A stretch of 30,413 bases of DNA from Bacilli bacterium (GTDB lineage: Bacteria > Bacillota_I > Bacilli_A > RF39 > UBA660). Shown one piece after another: positions 8,110 through 16,266 of this stretch. The notes under the pieces were generated by a model, which worked only from the letters and a program-made list of their open reading frames with translations, was not told the origin of the DNA and did not search any database. Both the position numbers and the translations under genes were made by a program. The stretch covers positions 1 to 30,413 of the forward strand of contig CAAGHJ010000027.1 of NCBI GenBank assembly GCA_900769635.1, read 5' to 3'. How positions within the stretch are numbered: position 1 is the stretch's first letter; every line of letters starts with the position of its first letter.

Positions 8110-8199
8110 TGTGGAAACTGTGGAAAACTCACTCAATCCCTTATTTTATAAGGAAAACTTTTCCACAGGGCCTGTGGAAAAGTCCCAAAGTTTTCCACA
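8110..8199. other. oriC: oriC, downstream DnaA-box cluster (5 boxes)
   Basis: DnaA boxes of local consensus TTTTCCACA lie at 8110-8118 (minus, one mismatch), 8119-8127 (minus), 8159-8167 (plus), 8173-8181 (minus) and 8191-8199 (plus). The last ends 2 nt from the dnaA stop codon. Boxes 3 and 4 form a perfect palindrome with 13-bp arms (8157-8169 and 8171-8183) around one base. Together with the upstream cluster this makes a bipartite origin around dnaA. Confidence 0.9.
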
Positions 8200-8201
8200 G
8201 G

Positions 8202-9560
8202 CTATGTTGTTAACTCTCTTTTTAGTTCTTCAACAACAGCCACTAATTGTTGGTTATTTTTTAGATCATTTTCTATTTTTTGATAAGCATTAATTATTGT
8301 AGAATGATCTCTTCCTCCAAAATAAGAACCAATCTTAGGAAAAGATTCAGTTGTTAAAATTCTACATAAGTAAATTGCTACTTGTCGAGGATAATTAATA
8401 TTTAAACTCCTCTTTTTACCCTTAATATCATCGAGACTAATTTTATAATAATCACAAACAACACGTTGTATTCTGTGAATATCATTTTTAAATACACTCC
8501 TATCCGTTAGTTTATCTTTAAGAGCATCAACGGCCATATCTAAGGTAATTACACCCCTATTCATCATCAAACAATAAGCAAATACCCTAGTAATAGCTCC
8601 CTCTAACTGCCTAACATCGGAATCAAAGTTGTTTGCAATGTATTCAATTACTTCATCTGGAACATCTTCCGCACTCTCTTGATAAGCAATTTTATCTCTA
8701 ATAATATTAACCCTTAAACTAAAATCAGGTGGAGTAATATTTGCCGTAAGTCCCCAGTTAAACCTCGTAAGTAACCTATTTTCTAGCATTTTTAAATCAT
8801 CAACAGACCTATCGGAAGCAATAATTATCTGCTTATTCAGGTTATATAATTCATTAAAAGTATGAAAAAATTCCTCTTGACCTTTGGTTGCACTACCTAA
8901 AAATTGAATATCATCAATCATAAGTACATCAATATTTCTATATTTATTCTTAAAAACATCAATTTTATCAAAATTATTTTTATCATTATTTCTTACTGCA
9001 TTTATATAATCATTTACAAATTTATCACTAGAAATATACAGAACTTTCAAATGAGTATTTTCTAAAATATAATTACCAATAGAGTGCATTAAATGTGTCT
9101 TTCCAAGTCCACTTTTTCCATACAAAAACAAAGGATTATAGCTTTTACCAGGTTGTTCAGCAACTGCTCTAGCAGCCGTAAACGCAAACTTATTACTTTC
9201 ACCAACAATAAAACTATCAAACCTATAATCAGGGTTAAGATTGGCATCAATAGAGCTAATATCATTATTTTCTTCATCAGAAATATCATTTAAATTAGCT
9301 TCTTCTTCTTCCAAATCACTTTTTAATTTAAATTCAAAGACATAATCATTGCCAGTAATACCAGTAAAAGTTTCTGCAATTAAATCACTGTAATTATCCA
9401 CAAGGTGCTTTTGATGAAAGGCCATAGGAACAACAACAGTAGCTACATTATCTTTAATACTATACAAATATGTATCCTCAAACCAAGTTTGATAAGACAA
9501 AGTAGATATCTTTTCTTTAATAATTTTTAAAAACTCGTCCCATAACTTATTGTTATCCAT
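8202..9560 (-). CDS. dnaA: Chromosomal replication initiator DnaA
   Basis: AAA+ ATPase that binds DnaA boxes and opens oriC. It is 452 aa. Domain I (residues 1-80) has WDEFLKIIKEKISTLSYQTWF. A short acidic linker (about 82-105) serves as domain II. The AAA+ core has Walker A GKSGLGKTH (from residue 148) and Walker B VLMIDDIQF (213-220). Domain IV ends with the DNA-recognition signature GGRDHSTIINAYQKI. The ATG follows the ribosome site AGGAGG. It is flanked on both sides by DnaA-box clusters, so autoregulation by DnaA is likely. The boxes deviate from TTATCCACA at the third base, and any matching change in domain IV cannot be judged by eye. Confidence 0.98.
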   Translation of the reverse strand: MDNNKLWDEFLKIIKEKISTLSYQTWFEDTYLYSIKDNVATVVVPMAFHQKHLVDNYSDLIAETFTGITGNDYVFEFKLKSDLEEEEANLNDISDEENNDISSIDANLNPDYRFDSFIVGESNKFAFTAARAVAEQPGKSYNPLFLYGKSGLGKTHLMHSIGNYILENTHLKVLYISSDKFVNDYINAVRNNDKNNFDKIDVFKNKYRNIDVLMIDDIQFLGSATKGQEEFFHTFNELYNLNKQIIIASDRSVDDLKMLENRLLTRFNWGLTANITPPDFSLRVNIIRDKIAYQESAEDVPDEVIEYIANNFDSDVRQLEGAITRVFAYCLMMNRGVITLDMAVDALKDKLTDRSVFKNDIHRIQRVVCDYYKISLDDIKGKKRSLNINYPRQVAIYLCRILTTESFPKIGSYFGGRDHSTIINAYQKIENDLKNNQQLVAVVEELKRELTT

Positions 9561-9578
9561 ATATACCTCCTCCTGTTC

Positions 9579-9607
9579 ATTGTATCAGCATATTTAAAAT
9601 TTGTCTA
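9579..9607 (-). promoter_or_regulatory. dnaA promoter
   Basis: On the minus strand, TAGACA (9607-9602), a 17-bp spacer and an extended -10 TGATACAAT (9587-9579) lie just upstream of the dnaA ribosome site. The nearest DnaA box begins 30 bp further upstream (9637), consistent with DnaA autoregulation. Confidence 0.7.
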
Positions 9608-9636
9608 GTTTAAATCAAAAAAAACTCAAAAAAAAG

Positions 9637-9859
9637 TTTTCCACAGGACTTTTCCACAGATTTGTCCACAGGCTCCGCTATAATAAAATAAGGGATTTAA
9701 CCTAGTTTTCCACAGTGTCAACCTTTTTGGTTTTCCACAAGAAAGTTTTCCACAATGTTTTCCACAGGCAAAAATCTGTGGAAACTGTGGAAAACTCATA
9801 CAAAACCCCAAAAAATAAGTCTAAAAACGCAAAAGTTTTCCACAGGTGCCTGTGGAAAA
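9637..9859. other. oriC: oriC, upstream DnaA-box cluster (11 boxes)
   Basis: Exact TTTTCCACA boxes start at 9637, 9650, 9706, 9731, 9746, 9758 and 9836 on the plus strand, and at 9786 and 9851 on the minus strand. One-mismatch copies lie at 9662 (plus) and 9777 (minus). Boxes from 9731 to 9766 are close-packed on one strand. The 409-bp gap between dnaA and the herA-like gene holds this cluster, the dnaA promoter and the herA terminator, and I see no gene in it. Confidence 0.92.
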
Positions 9860-9864
9860 CTTTT
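9831..9864. repeat. Perfect 34-bp palindrome made of two DnaA boxes
   Basis: Arms of 16 bp (AAAAGTTTTCCACAGG at 9831-9846, and its complement at 9849-9864) surround TG. The arms contain the boxes at 9836 and 9851. As RNA it would form a stem ending in U's on either strand, so it could also stop transcription. Confidence 0.85.
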
Positions 9865-9918
9865 TTTCATTTTTACTCAAAATCTCTAAAAATCATCCTT
9901 CAAAATATAAAAATCTGT

Positions 9919-9958
9919 AAAAAAAGAAGAACTGTTTTTTAAAAACTGCAAACAATTC
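9919..9958 (-). terminator. Terminator of the herA-like gene
   Basis: On the minus strand, GAATTGTTT (9958-9950) pairs with AAACAGTTC (9937-9929), with one G-U pair, and is followed by TTCTTTTTTT. It lies 12 nt past the stop codon and would keep origin-directed transcription out of the DnaA-box cluster. Confidence 0.7.
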
Positions 9959-9969
9959 CTCTCAAAAAT

Positions 9970-11727
9970 TCATTTTAAATTAATAATCCACTTGTCAAAA
10001 ATAGAAGCATTAGAACTGTGAGGTTCAGGATCAGGAAGTGGCATTTTAACAATCATTGGAACCTTCATCATTCTACCAAAAGCAACACACGTACCAGATT
10101 GAAGAGCCTTTTGCTTTTCAATAATATCAGCACTAATATTAGGAACCATAGTTCTAATATATTCCAAATCAGTAGGGTGATTAATCTTAAATATTAAGAA
10201 GTTACTACACTGAGAAATAACCGTTTCCGAGAGCTCGGTAGGCCTTTGTGTTATCAAATCAATAATAACACCAAACTTTCTGCCCTCCTTAGCAATCCTT
10301 TCAAAAATATTATATCCCAAAATCGAATTATCCCTATCATTTTGAACATACCTGTGAGCCTCCTCAATCATAATATGAAGTGGCATCGCACCCCTTTCCG
10401 GCAAACTTTTCGAAAACCTGAAAAGCAATCGCGAATACACCTTAACCAAACTCTTGGCAAACCTATCATCAATGTCCTCGAGAACAAAATTAATAATTTG
10501 GGCCCTACGGGTGTTATCAATCAAAATTAAACTCTTAATAAAATCATTTAGACCAATAAAATTATCAACCTTAAAAAACTGTTTATTAACACTATTATTA
10601 AGAGTATGAAGCTTAACCTTTAAAGCAATAGCATCAGCATAAGACTTTTCATTAAGAAGCAGTCCTTCTGAAATTAAAGTAAAGTTAAGAGAAACCTCTA
10701 AATCATCCAAAGTAAAATAAGTAGGAATATAATCCTCATTCCAAACCGTTTCCTTGTCAACAAATTGTTGAATATATTTAGTAACAAGAATTCTTTCGAC
10801 AAATTCACCGTGACTATCAATTTCAAAACACTTTCTAAACTGTCTAGAATAACCAACCCCAGGAACTTCAACATCCAAATTAAGTTCATTAGTATAACAA
10901 TCTGTCAAAATATTAAAAATTTGGTCTCTAATTTTAGCAGGAACCTGATTAGAATACATAACCGATATAATAGCTTTAGCAATTAAATGGTTTTTATATT
11001 TAATACTTTCCGCATCATTTTTTGAAAAAACGCTAACCAAACTAAGCATTTTCTCAATAATACTAAGTTGAAAATAATCAGTAACATCAAGAAGATTAGC
11101 ATAATCATCAACATCTAAAAGCCATAAAGGAAGTTTAATAATTTCTCCATTTTTATTATCAGCATTAGTAGTATACATTTTATAATTAAAATTTTGATTA
11201 AAACCATTAATTCCTTTAAAAGCATTATCATATTCATCCGTATTATTGAAAATAAAAATATTACTATTAAAAGCAGCCTTATCTTTAAGTAAAAACAAAT
11301 TTTGAATAAGTCTTGATACACCATAAGTTTTACCACTACCAGTATTACCAAAGATAGCAATATGGTTACTAAACATATCATCAATGTTAATTTTTATTGG
11401 ATAATCATTATAAAGCGGACTAAGACCAAGTAACATGCTCTTAGGATCATTATCACCAACTAGTTCCGCAAGCTCATCCTTATTAATGATCCTAACATTA
11501 GAGCTAAAACTAGGTTTTCTTATAATACCACTATAAAACTTTCCATCATGATATTCACCTAAAAAAGCAATTTTAGCAACGCCATTATCAATTTCCTCTA
11601 TTTCGCCTAAAATTCTTTTATTAGAATCTTCAAAAACAACATTGAAATTAAGTAAATCGTCACTATTAGCATTGTTTACCACCACAAAGGCATAATTTTT
11701 ACTAATTGACATAATTTTTCCAAACAT
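9970..11727 (-). CDS. HerA-like DNA translocase ATPase (DUF87 family)
   Basis: Member of the HerA/FtsK superfamily of hexameric DNA-pumping ATPases. It has 585 aa. The N-terminal ~100 residues look like a HAS-barrel. Walker A is GNTGSGKTYGVSRLIQ (about residue 130). Walker B is HIMIEEAHRYVQ (about 455), with the catalytic Glu, followed by AKEGRKFGVIIDLITQRPTELS, the family's arginine-finger/motif region. The C-terminal beta segment (SGTCVAFGRMMKVPMIVKMP) is typical. In archaea HerA works with nuclease NurA in end resection, and bacterial relatives occur in phage-defence pairs. No NurA, SIR2 or DUF4297 partner is seen here. It is transcribed toward oriC, against fork movement, from its own extended -10 promoter. 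Confidence 0.85.
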   Translation of the reverse strand: MFGKIMSISKNYAFVVVNNANSDDLLNFNVVFEDSNKRILGEIEEIDNGVAKIAFLGEYHDGKFYSGIIRKPSFSSNVRIINKDELAELVGDNDPKSMLLGLSPLYNDYPIKINIDDMFSNHIAIFGNTGSGKTYGVSRLIQNLFLLKDKAAFNSNIFIFNNTDEYDNAFKGINGFNQNFNYKMYTTNADNKNGEIIKLPLWLLDVDDYANLLDVTDYFQLSIIEKMLSLVSVFSKNDAESIKYKNHLIAKAIISVMYSNQVPAKIRDQIFNILTDCYTNELNLDVEVPGVGYSRQFRKCFEIDSHGEFVERILVTKYIQQFVDKETVWNEDYIPTYFTLDDLEVSLNFTLISEGLLLNEKSYADAIALKVKLHTLNNSVNKQFFKVDNFIGLNDFIKSLILIDNTRRAQIINFVLEDIDDRFAKSLVKVYSRLLFRFSKSLPERGAMPLHIMIEEAHRYVQNDRDNSILGYNIFERIAKEGRKFGVIIDLITQRPTELSETVISQCSNFLIFKINHPTDLEYIRTMVPNISADIIEKQKALQSGTCVAFGRMMKVPMIVKMPLPDPEPHSSNASIFDKWIINLK

Positions 11728-11767
11728 AACAATCCCTCTTATTCTATTTTTTTATTATTATGATAAT

Positions 11768-11776
11768 ATTATATCA
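11768..11776 (-). promoter_or_regulatory. Extended -10 promoter of the herA-like gene
   Basis: On the minus strand the sequence reads TGATATAAT about 40 bp upstream of the start codon, with a ribosome site AAGAGGGA before the ATG. No convincing -35 is seen. Confidence 0.6.
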
Positions 11777-11865
11777 AATAAATTCAAAAAAAAAAACCAT
11801 TTTAATCATTTTTACAAAAAAATACACTTCGTGGGCAAAAAAAAAAGAAAATTTCATAAAATAAC

Positions 11866-11899
11866 TTGACAGAGACCAAATAAAAATATATAATATAAT
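11866..11899 (+). promoter_or_regulatory. Consensus promoter of the rpmH cluster
   Basis: TTGACA (11866-11871), an exact 17-bp spacer and TATAAT (11889-11894) match the housekeeping consensus at every base. A second TATAAT overlaps at 11894-11899. It should be among the strongest promoters in the window, as expected for a ribosomal protein gene. Confidence 0.92.
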
Positions 11900-11925
11900 G
11901 GCAATTGACTTTGGAGGTGTAATAA

Positions 11926-12048
11926 ATGAAAAGAACTTATCAACCAAATAATAGAAAAAAAGCCAAAAAGCACGGTTTTTTTGCTCGTATAAAAGGTAAT
12001 GTATTAAATAAGAGAAGAGCTAAAAAAAGAAAAAAATTATGTGCATAA
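11926..12048 (+). CDS. rpmH: Ribosomal protein bL34
   Basis: Small basic protein of the large ribosomal subunit. It reads MKRTYQPNNRKKAKKHGFFA followed by RIKGNVLNKRRAKKRKKLCA, 40 aa in total. The N-terminal MKRTYQPN and the HGF motif are diagnostic. The family is usually 44-45 aa, and the stretch between HGF and the basic tail (usually xRMxTKNGRxVLxxRR) is about four residues shorter here. The ATG follows the ribosome site GGAGGT and a consensus promoter. Confidence 0.96.
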   Translation: MKRTYQPNNRKKAKKHGFFARIKGNVLNKRRAKKRKKLCA

Positions 12049-12049
12049 T

Positions 12050-12069
12050 CCACTAAACAGTGGTTTTTT
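12050..12069 (+). terminator. Terminator/attenuator between rpmH and rnpA
   Basis: CCACT-AAAC-AGTGG followed by six T, starting 2 nt after the rpmH stop. A 5-bp stem probably stops only part of the transcripts, letting rpmH be made in excess over rnpA and the genes behind it. Confidence 0.75.
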
Positions 12070-12099
12070 GTTTATAATTAAAATTTTTAGGAGTTGGTT

Positions 12100-12426
12100 A
12101 TGAAAAAAAAAGATATTATAAAAAAAAGTGACGAGTTTACAAATATAATAAAAAAAGGTCGAAAAGTAAAGAATAATTATTACTCCATATATTACATAGA
12201 AAACAAAAAACAAAATAGATATGGAATAACTGTACCAACAAAAACAGGTAATGCAGTGTGCAGAAATAAACTAAAACGACAAATAAAGAACATTATTGAC
12301 AAAAATGATGTACAAAAAGCGTATGATTATGTTATAATAATAAAGAAAGAAATAATTAATCTTTCTTACCAAGAAAAAGAAAAAGAATTATTAAAATTAT
12401 TTAAAAAGATAGGAGCAAATATATGA
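12100..12426 (+). CDS. rnpA: Ribonuclease P protein component
   Basis: Protein subunit that helps the RNase P RNA cut tRNA 5' leaders. It has 108 aa and is very Lys-rich. The family's basic helix is seen as NAVCRNKLKRQIKNII (usual RNRxKRxxRE), preceded by YGITVPTKTGNAV. The ATG at 12100 is preferred over an in-frame TTG at 12094, because AGGAG (12089-12093) is correctly spaced for the ATG and would touch the TTG. The stop overlaps the yidC start by 4 nt (ATGA), so translation is likely coupled. Confidence 0.95.
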   Translation: MKKKDIIKKSDEFTNIIKKGRKVKNNYYSIYYIENKKQNRYGITVPTKTGNAVCRNKLKRQIKNIIDKNDVQKAYDYVIIIKKEIINLSYQEKEKELLKLFKKIGANI

Positions 12427-13337
12427 AAAAGAAAATACTATTAATATTTATGTGTGTATTATTACTTACTGGATGTACCAAAAGTATGCAGGATGATGAC
12501 GGTAAAATAGTTAGAAATGAAAAGACAGGTCAAACAATAACTGAAAATATAATTTGTAAACCAACAGATAAAGATATCGTTAATATATATGAAGAAAATG
12601 GTAAAAAAATAGACAATTTACCAAAATGTGAAAATTTCAGTCCGATAGGAAATTATGAAGGACTATGGACGAGCCTTTTTGTAAAACCATTAGCGTGGGT
12701 TATAATTCAAATAGGAACACTACTTGGAAATTATGGATTAGCACTTATAGTAGCATGTCTTATAATAAGATTACTATTATATCCAGTTACAAAAAAAACA
12801 GCTATGCAATCAGAACTATTAAAACAAGCCAATCCAGAATTAGAAAAACTCGAAAAGAAATACCGTGGCAAAACATCTCAGGAAGACCAAACAAAAAAAG
12901 CCCAAGAAATGATGTTAATATATCAAAAATATAAAATAAATCCAATAGGAGGATGTTTACTTGCCTTTATACAATTACCATTACTATTTGCATTTTATGA
13001 AGCAATACTAAGAACTCCTGTTATCTTTGAAGAAAAATTCTTAGGTTTAGAACTAGGAAGAACACCCCTGAATGCCATAACAGGTGGACAATATATATAT
13101 ATAATATTAATAATATTAATATTACTCACAACGTATATATCATTTAGAAAAACTATGCAAGACCAATCACAAATGGCTCAGCAAATGAAATTTACACTAT
13201 ACTTTATGCTAGTATTCATACTAATAGCATCATTCACTTTAACAACTGCCCTAGGAATATATTGGATAACATCTTCTGTATTCACAATTCTTCAAAACTA
13301 TTTAGTTGAAAGAAAGAAGGACGTAAAAAATGGATAA
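12423..13337 (+). CDS. yidC: Membrane protein insertase YidC (lipoprotein form)
   Basis: Inserts and folds membrane proteins, alone or with Sec. It has 304 aa with a lipoprotein signal peptide (KKKILLIFMCVLLLTGC, lipobox LTGC at residues 16-19), as in SpoIIIJ/YidC1 of Gram-positives. The Oxa1 core has about five membrane segments. The first core helix, LIVACLIIRLLLYPVTKK, keeps the conserved intramembrane Arg. A charged cytoplasmic hairpin follows (LEKLEKKYRGKTSQ), then NPIGGCLLAFIQLPLLFAFYEAI. It overlaps rnpA by 4 nt and jag by 8 nt, the classic rnpA-yidC-jag order. Confidence 0.96.
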   Translation: MKKKILLIFMCVLLLTGCTKSMQDDDGKIVRNEKTGQTITENIICKPTDKDIVNIYEENGKKIDNLPKCENFSPIGNYEGLWTSLFVKPLAWVIIQIGTLLGNYGLALIVACLIIRLLLYPVTKKTAMQSELLKQANPELEKLEKKYRGKTSQEDQTKKAQEMMLIYQKYKINPIGGCLLAFIQLPLLFAFYEAILRTPVIFEEKFLGLELGRTPLNAITGGQYIYIILIILILLTTYISFRKTMQDQSQMAQQMKFTLYFMLVFILIASFTLTTALGIYWITSSVFTILQNYLVERKKDVKNG

Positions 13338-13938
13338 GTATATATATGAAGGAAGGACATTAGAAGAAGCAATAAATAATGCCTGTGAAGATTTAAAAGT
13401 AACCCCTGAAAATATAATTTACAATATAATAGAAGAAAAAAATAGTTTGTTAAAGAAAACAGTAAAAATAGAAGTAATAATAATAAATGAAATAATAGAT
13501 TATATAAAAGATTTAATTGTAGTTATTACAAGCTATATGGACCTAAAAGTAAATTTAGAAGTAAGAAGAAGAGATGATAACATTCTTATAAAAATATTTT
13601 CAAACAATAACGGAATACTAATTGGCAAAAACGGAAAAACAATATCTGCTCTTCAAAATGTAATTAAACAAATCATATATACAAGAACCACTCATAATTT
13701 ACACATAATATTAGATGTAGAAAATTATAAAGAAAATCGGTCTAAAAATATAGAATACTTAGCCAAAAAACTAGCGAGAGAAGTTGCCCAAACCAAGGTT
13801 GAAGTAAAAATGGATTGTATGAACTCTTATGAAAGAAGAATCGTCCATAGTACCCTCGCTGAAAACAAGTATGTATATACAGAAAGTATCGGTGAAGAAC
13901 CAAATAGATGCGTAGTTATTAAACCAAAAGACGTTTAA
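13330..13938 (+). CDS. khpB: RNA-binding protein KhpB/Jag
   Basis: RNA-binding protein implicated in cell elongation and division with KhpA. It has 202 aa with three domains in order. Jag_N spans residues 1-50 (YEGRTLEEAINNACEDL). The KH domain has the GxxG loop in GILIGKNGKTISALQNVI (about 97-114). The R3H domain has NSYERRIVHSTL (about 166-177) followed by EPNRCVVIKP. It starts inside the 3' end of yidC. The usual linker between Jag_N and KH is short here. Confidence 0.94.
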   Translation: MDKYIYEGRTLEEAINNACEDLKVTPENIIYNIIEEKNSLLKKTVKIEVIIINEIIDYIKDLIVVITSYMDLKVNLEVRRRDDNILIKIFSNNNGILIGKNGKTISALQNVIKQIIYTRTTHNLHIILDVENYKENRSKNIEYLAKKLAREVAQTKVEVKMDCMNSYERRIVHSTLAENKYVYTESIGEEPNRCVVIKPKDV

Positions 13939-13966
13939 TAACTCTTTTTCGTAGGAGGGAGGTAAA

Positions 13967-14839
13967 ATGAGAGATATAGATAATTTAACAAATTTAAAAA
14001 ATTTCCTAGAAGTAAATAATACCTATATTGATTTAATTTTAACAACACTTGCTATATTACTTGTAGCAAATATTATCAAAAGAATTCTCACAAGACTTCT
14101 TCTCATAAAGAAAGATAACAAAACCGAATATCAACAAAAAAAATTAATAAATTTTCTAATAACAACCTTTACAATTCTTCTTCTTATTGTAATTTGGATG
14201 CCATATATAAAAAATATTTTAACATTTATAAGTTTTATTTCTGCTGCAATGACTATTGCCCTAAGGGAGTTTATATACAATCTATTTAGTGGTATATATA
14301 TAAGGGTTAGAAAACCATTTTCCGTTGAAGATAGAATAGAAATAGATGAAACACGTGGAGATGTAATAAATATAAATATGCTAAACTTTGAAATATTAGA
14401 AGTATCCGAAAAAGATCATTACAACGGTCAAAGCACAGGAATTATAGTAACAATTCCCAATTCAATGATATTTACAAAACCATTAAAAAATTTTAATAAA
14501 ATATTTAAATATATATGGAATGAAATGACAATAAAAATTCCCTTAGAAGAAAACGTTTCTGAGGCTAAAAGAGTAATATATAAAATAGTAAACAATAATG
14601 AAATAGTAAATAAAATACCAACTAAAATGCAAAAACAAATAGATAATCTAAGTCCTAATTATAGAATATATTACAACAAATACGAACCAATCATTTATAC
14701 AAAAGTAGATGGAGAGGTAATAGAATTAACCGTAAGATATCTAATTCATCCCAAAAAAGTAAGATATGTAGAATCAACAATATGGGAACAAATATTAAAA
14801 GCTAATAGCAATGGAGAAATAAAACTTTATAAATCATAA
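13967..14839 (+). CDS. MscS-family mechanosensitive channel
   Basis: Small-conductance mechanosensitive channel that releases solutes on sudden osmotic downshift. It has 290 aa with three predicted membrane helices: about 17-40, 60-85, and the pore helix region FISFISAAMTIALREFIYNLFSGIYI. The MscS beta domain follows with RKPFSVEDRIEIDETRGDVININ and the loop GIIVTIPNSMIFTKPLKNF, then an alpha/beta C-terminal domain. It has a strong ribosome site (GGAGGGAGG). It lies 28 nt after jag and 53 nt before mnmE, an insertion relative to the B. subtilis jag-mnmE order. Confidence 0.9.
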   Translation: MRDIDNLTNLKNFLEVNNTYIDLILTTLAILLVANIIKRILTRLLLIKKDNKTEYQQKKLINFLITTFTILLLIVIWMPYIKNILTFISFISAAMTIALREFIYNLFSGIYIRVRKPFSVEDRIEIDETRGDVININMLNFEILEVSEKDHYNGQSTGIIVTIPNSMIFTKPLKNFNKIFKYIWNEMTIKIPLEENVSEAKRVIYKIVNNNEIVNKIPTKMQKQIDNLSPNYRIYYNKYEPIIYTKVDGEVIELTVRYLIHPKKVRYVESTIWEQILKANSNGEIKLYKS

Positions 14840-14892
14840 CTCTTTTTAAAATAACCAAAATATGATAAAATAAATATAAAGGAAGTGATGCT

Positions 14893-16242
14893 ATGAATGA
14901 TACAATAGCAGCAATATCAACTGCTCTTGGTGTTGGAGCCATATCAATAATAAGAATAAGTGGTCCTGAAAGTATCAAAATAACAAATAAAATATTTAAA
15001 GGAAAAGATTTAACAACAGTTCCTTCCCATACAATTAATTATGGATATATAATAAGTAATGAGGAAATAATTGACGAAGTACTTGTAAGTGTAATGAAAG
15101 CACCAAAAACCTTTACTAAGGAAGATATCGTTGAAATAAATTGTCACGGAGGTATAGCAACTACAAATAAAGTGTTGGAACTACTTCTAATTAACGGTGC
15201 TAAATTAGCCGAACCAGGAGAATTTACCAAAAGAGCCTTCCTTAACGGAAGAATAAATCTTCTCGAAGCCGAAGGAATTATGAATCTAATTTCTTCTAAA
15301 ACAGAAGTATCAAGAAAAATGTCCATTAATCAATTAAGTGGAAAAGTTGGTGAAAAAATAAAAAATTTGCGAGAAAAGTTAATTCAAATAATATCAAATA
15401 TTGAAGTTAACATAGATTATCCCGAGTATGAAGATATTGAAGTCTTAGAAAATAAAACAATTTTACCAGATTTAATAAAAATAAAAGAAAAAATAGAAGA
15501 AACACTAAAAGATGCCAAAGACGGTAAAATAATAAACGAAGGAATAAATATTGGTATAATAGGAAAACCAAATGTTGGTAAAAGTAGCCTATTAAACGCA
15601 TTATTAGAGGAAAATAAAGCCATTGTAACTGATATAAAAGGCACTACTCGTGATGTAGTTGAAGGAAGTATTATACTAAAAGGCGTATTATTAAACTTTA
15701 TAGATACGGCCGGAATAAGAAAATCAGATAATCTTGTGGAACAAATAGGAATACAAAAATCATTTCAAATAATAGATAAGTCAGACCTAATAATATATAT
15801 ATTAAATAATAACGAGCCAATAGATAATGAGGAAATAGAATTATATAATAAAATAAAAACTAAAAAACACATAATAATTCTGAACAAAATTGATCTTGAA
15901 ACAAAAATAAATTTATCATTTTTAGATAGCACTCCTCTAAAATTAAGCCTTGCTAATAATGACGCAACATTAGTAAAAGAGGAAATAATAAAAATGTTTA
16001 ACTTAAATAATTTAGAAACAAAAGACTTAACATATCTATCAAATGCACGAAACATATCATTATTAAATAAAGCATTGCAACACGTAAATATATCAATAGA
16101 AAATATTAGTAACAATGATCCCATAGATATCGTAGAATTAGAAATAAAAGAATGCTGGAATACTCTTGGTGAAATACTTGGAGAAACATACACTGATGAA
16201 CTTTTAGATGAATTATTTCAAAGATTTTGTCTAGGAAAATAA
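14893..16242 (+). CDS. mnmE: tRNA uridine-34 modification GTPase MnmE
   Basis: With MnmG it makes the cmnm5 modification at U34 of tRNAs reading split codon boxes. It has 449 aa. The N-terminal folate-binding domain starts NDTIAAISTALGVGAISIIRISG. The GTPase domain has GKPNVGKSSLLNAL, GTTRD, DTAGIR and NKID. The C-terminal helix ends FCLGK, which keeps the catalytic Cys of the C(I/L/V)GK motif. The ribosome site is GGAAGTGATG. It ends 24 nt before the mnmG start. Confidence 0.97.
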   Translation: MNDTIAAISTALGVGAISIIRISGPESIKITNKIFKGKDLTTVPSHTINYGYIISNEEIIDEVLVSVMKAPKTFTKEDIVEINCHGGIATTNKVLELLLINGAKLAEPGEFTKRAFLNGRINLLEAEGIMNLISSKTEVSRKMSINQLSGKVGEKIKNLREKLIQIISNIEVNIDYPEYEDIEVLENKTILPDLIKIKEKIEETLKDAKDGKIINEGINIGIIGKPNVGKSSLLNALLEENKAIVTDIKGTTRDVVEGSIILKGVLLNFIDTAGIRKSDNLVEQIGIQKSFQIIDKSDLIIYILNNNEPIDNEEIELYNKIKTKKHIIILNKIDLETKINLSFLDSTPLKLSLANNDATLVKEEIIKMFNLNNLETKDLTYLSNARNISLLNKALQHVNISIENISNNDPIDIVELEIKECWNTLGEILGETYTDELLDELFQRFCLGK

Positions 16243-16266
16243 AATTAAAGAAAAGAAGTGAAACAA

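Noticed and set aside
8111..8293. Open frame on the plus strand at the dnaA 3' end
   Set aside because: It begins inside DnaA boxes and runs antisense into dnaA; no ribosome site.
9715..9942. Open reading frames running through the DnaA-box region (both strands)
   Set aside because: They are translations of repeated box sequence (VFHRQ, TVENS repeats), lack ribosome sites, and overlap oriC palindromes.
13967..14839. MscS gene as a recent insertion into the jag-mnmE cluster
   Set aside because: Base and codon use match the neighbours and the ribosome sites are well formed. There is no scar or repeat at the borders, so it is treated as a normal member of the cluster.
15765..16193. 142-codon open frame antisense to mnmE
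   Set aside because: Shadow of a well-supported gene, with no ribosome site and no family resemblance.
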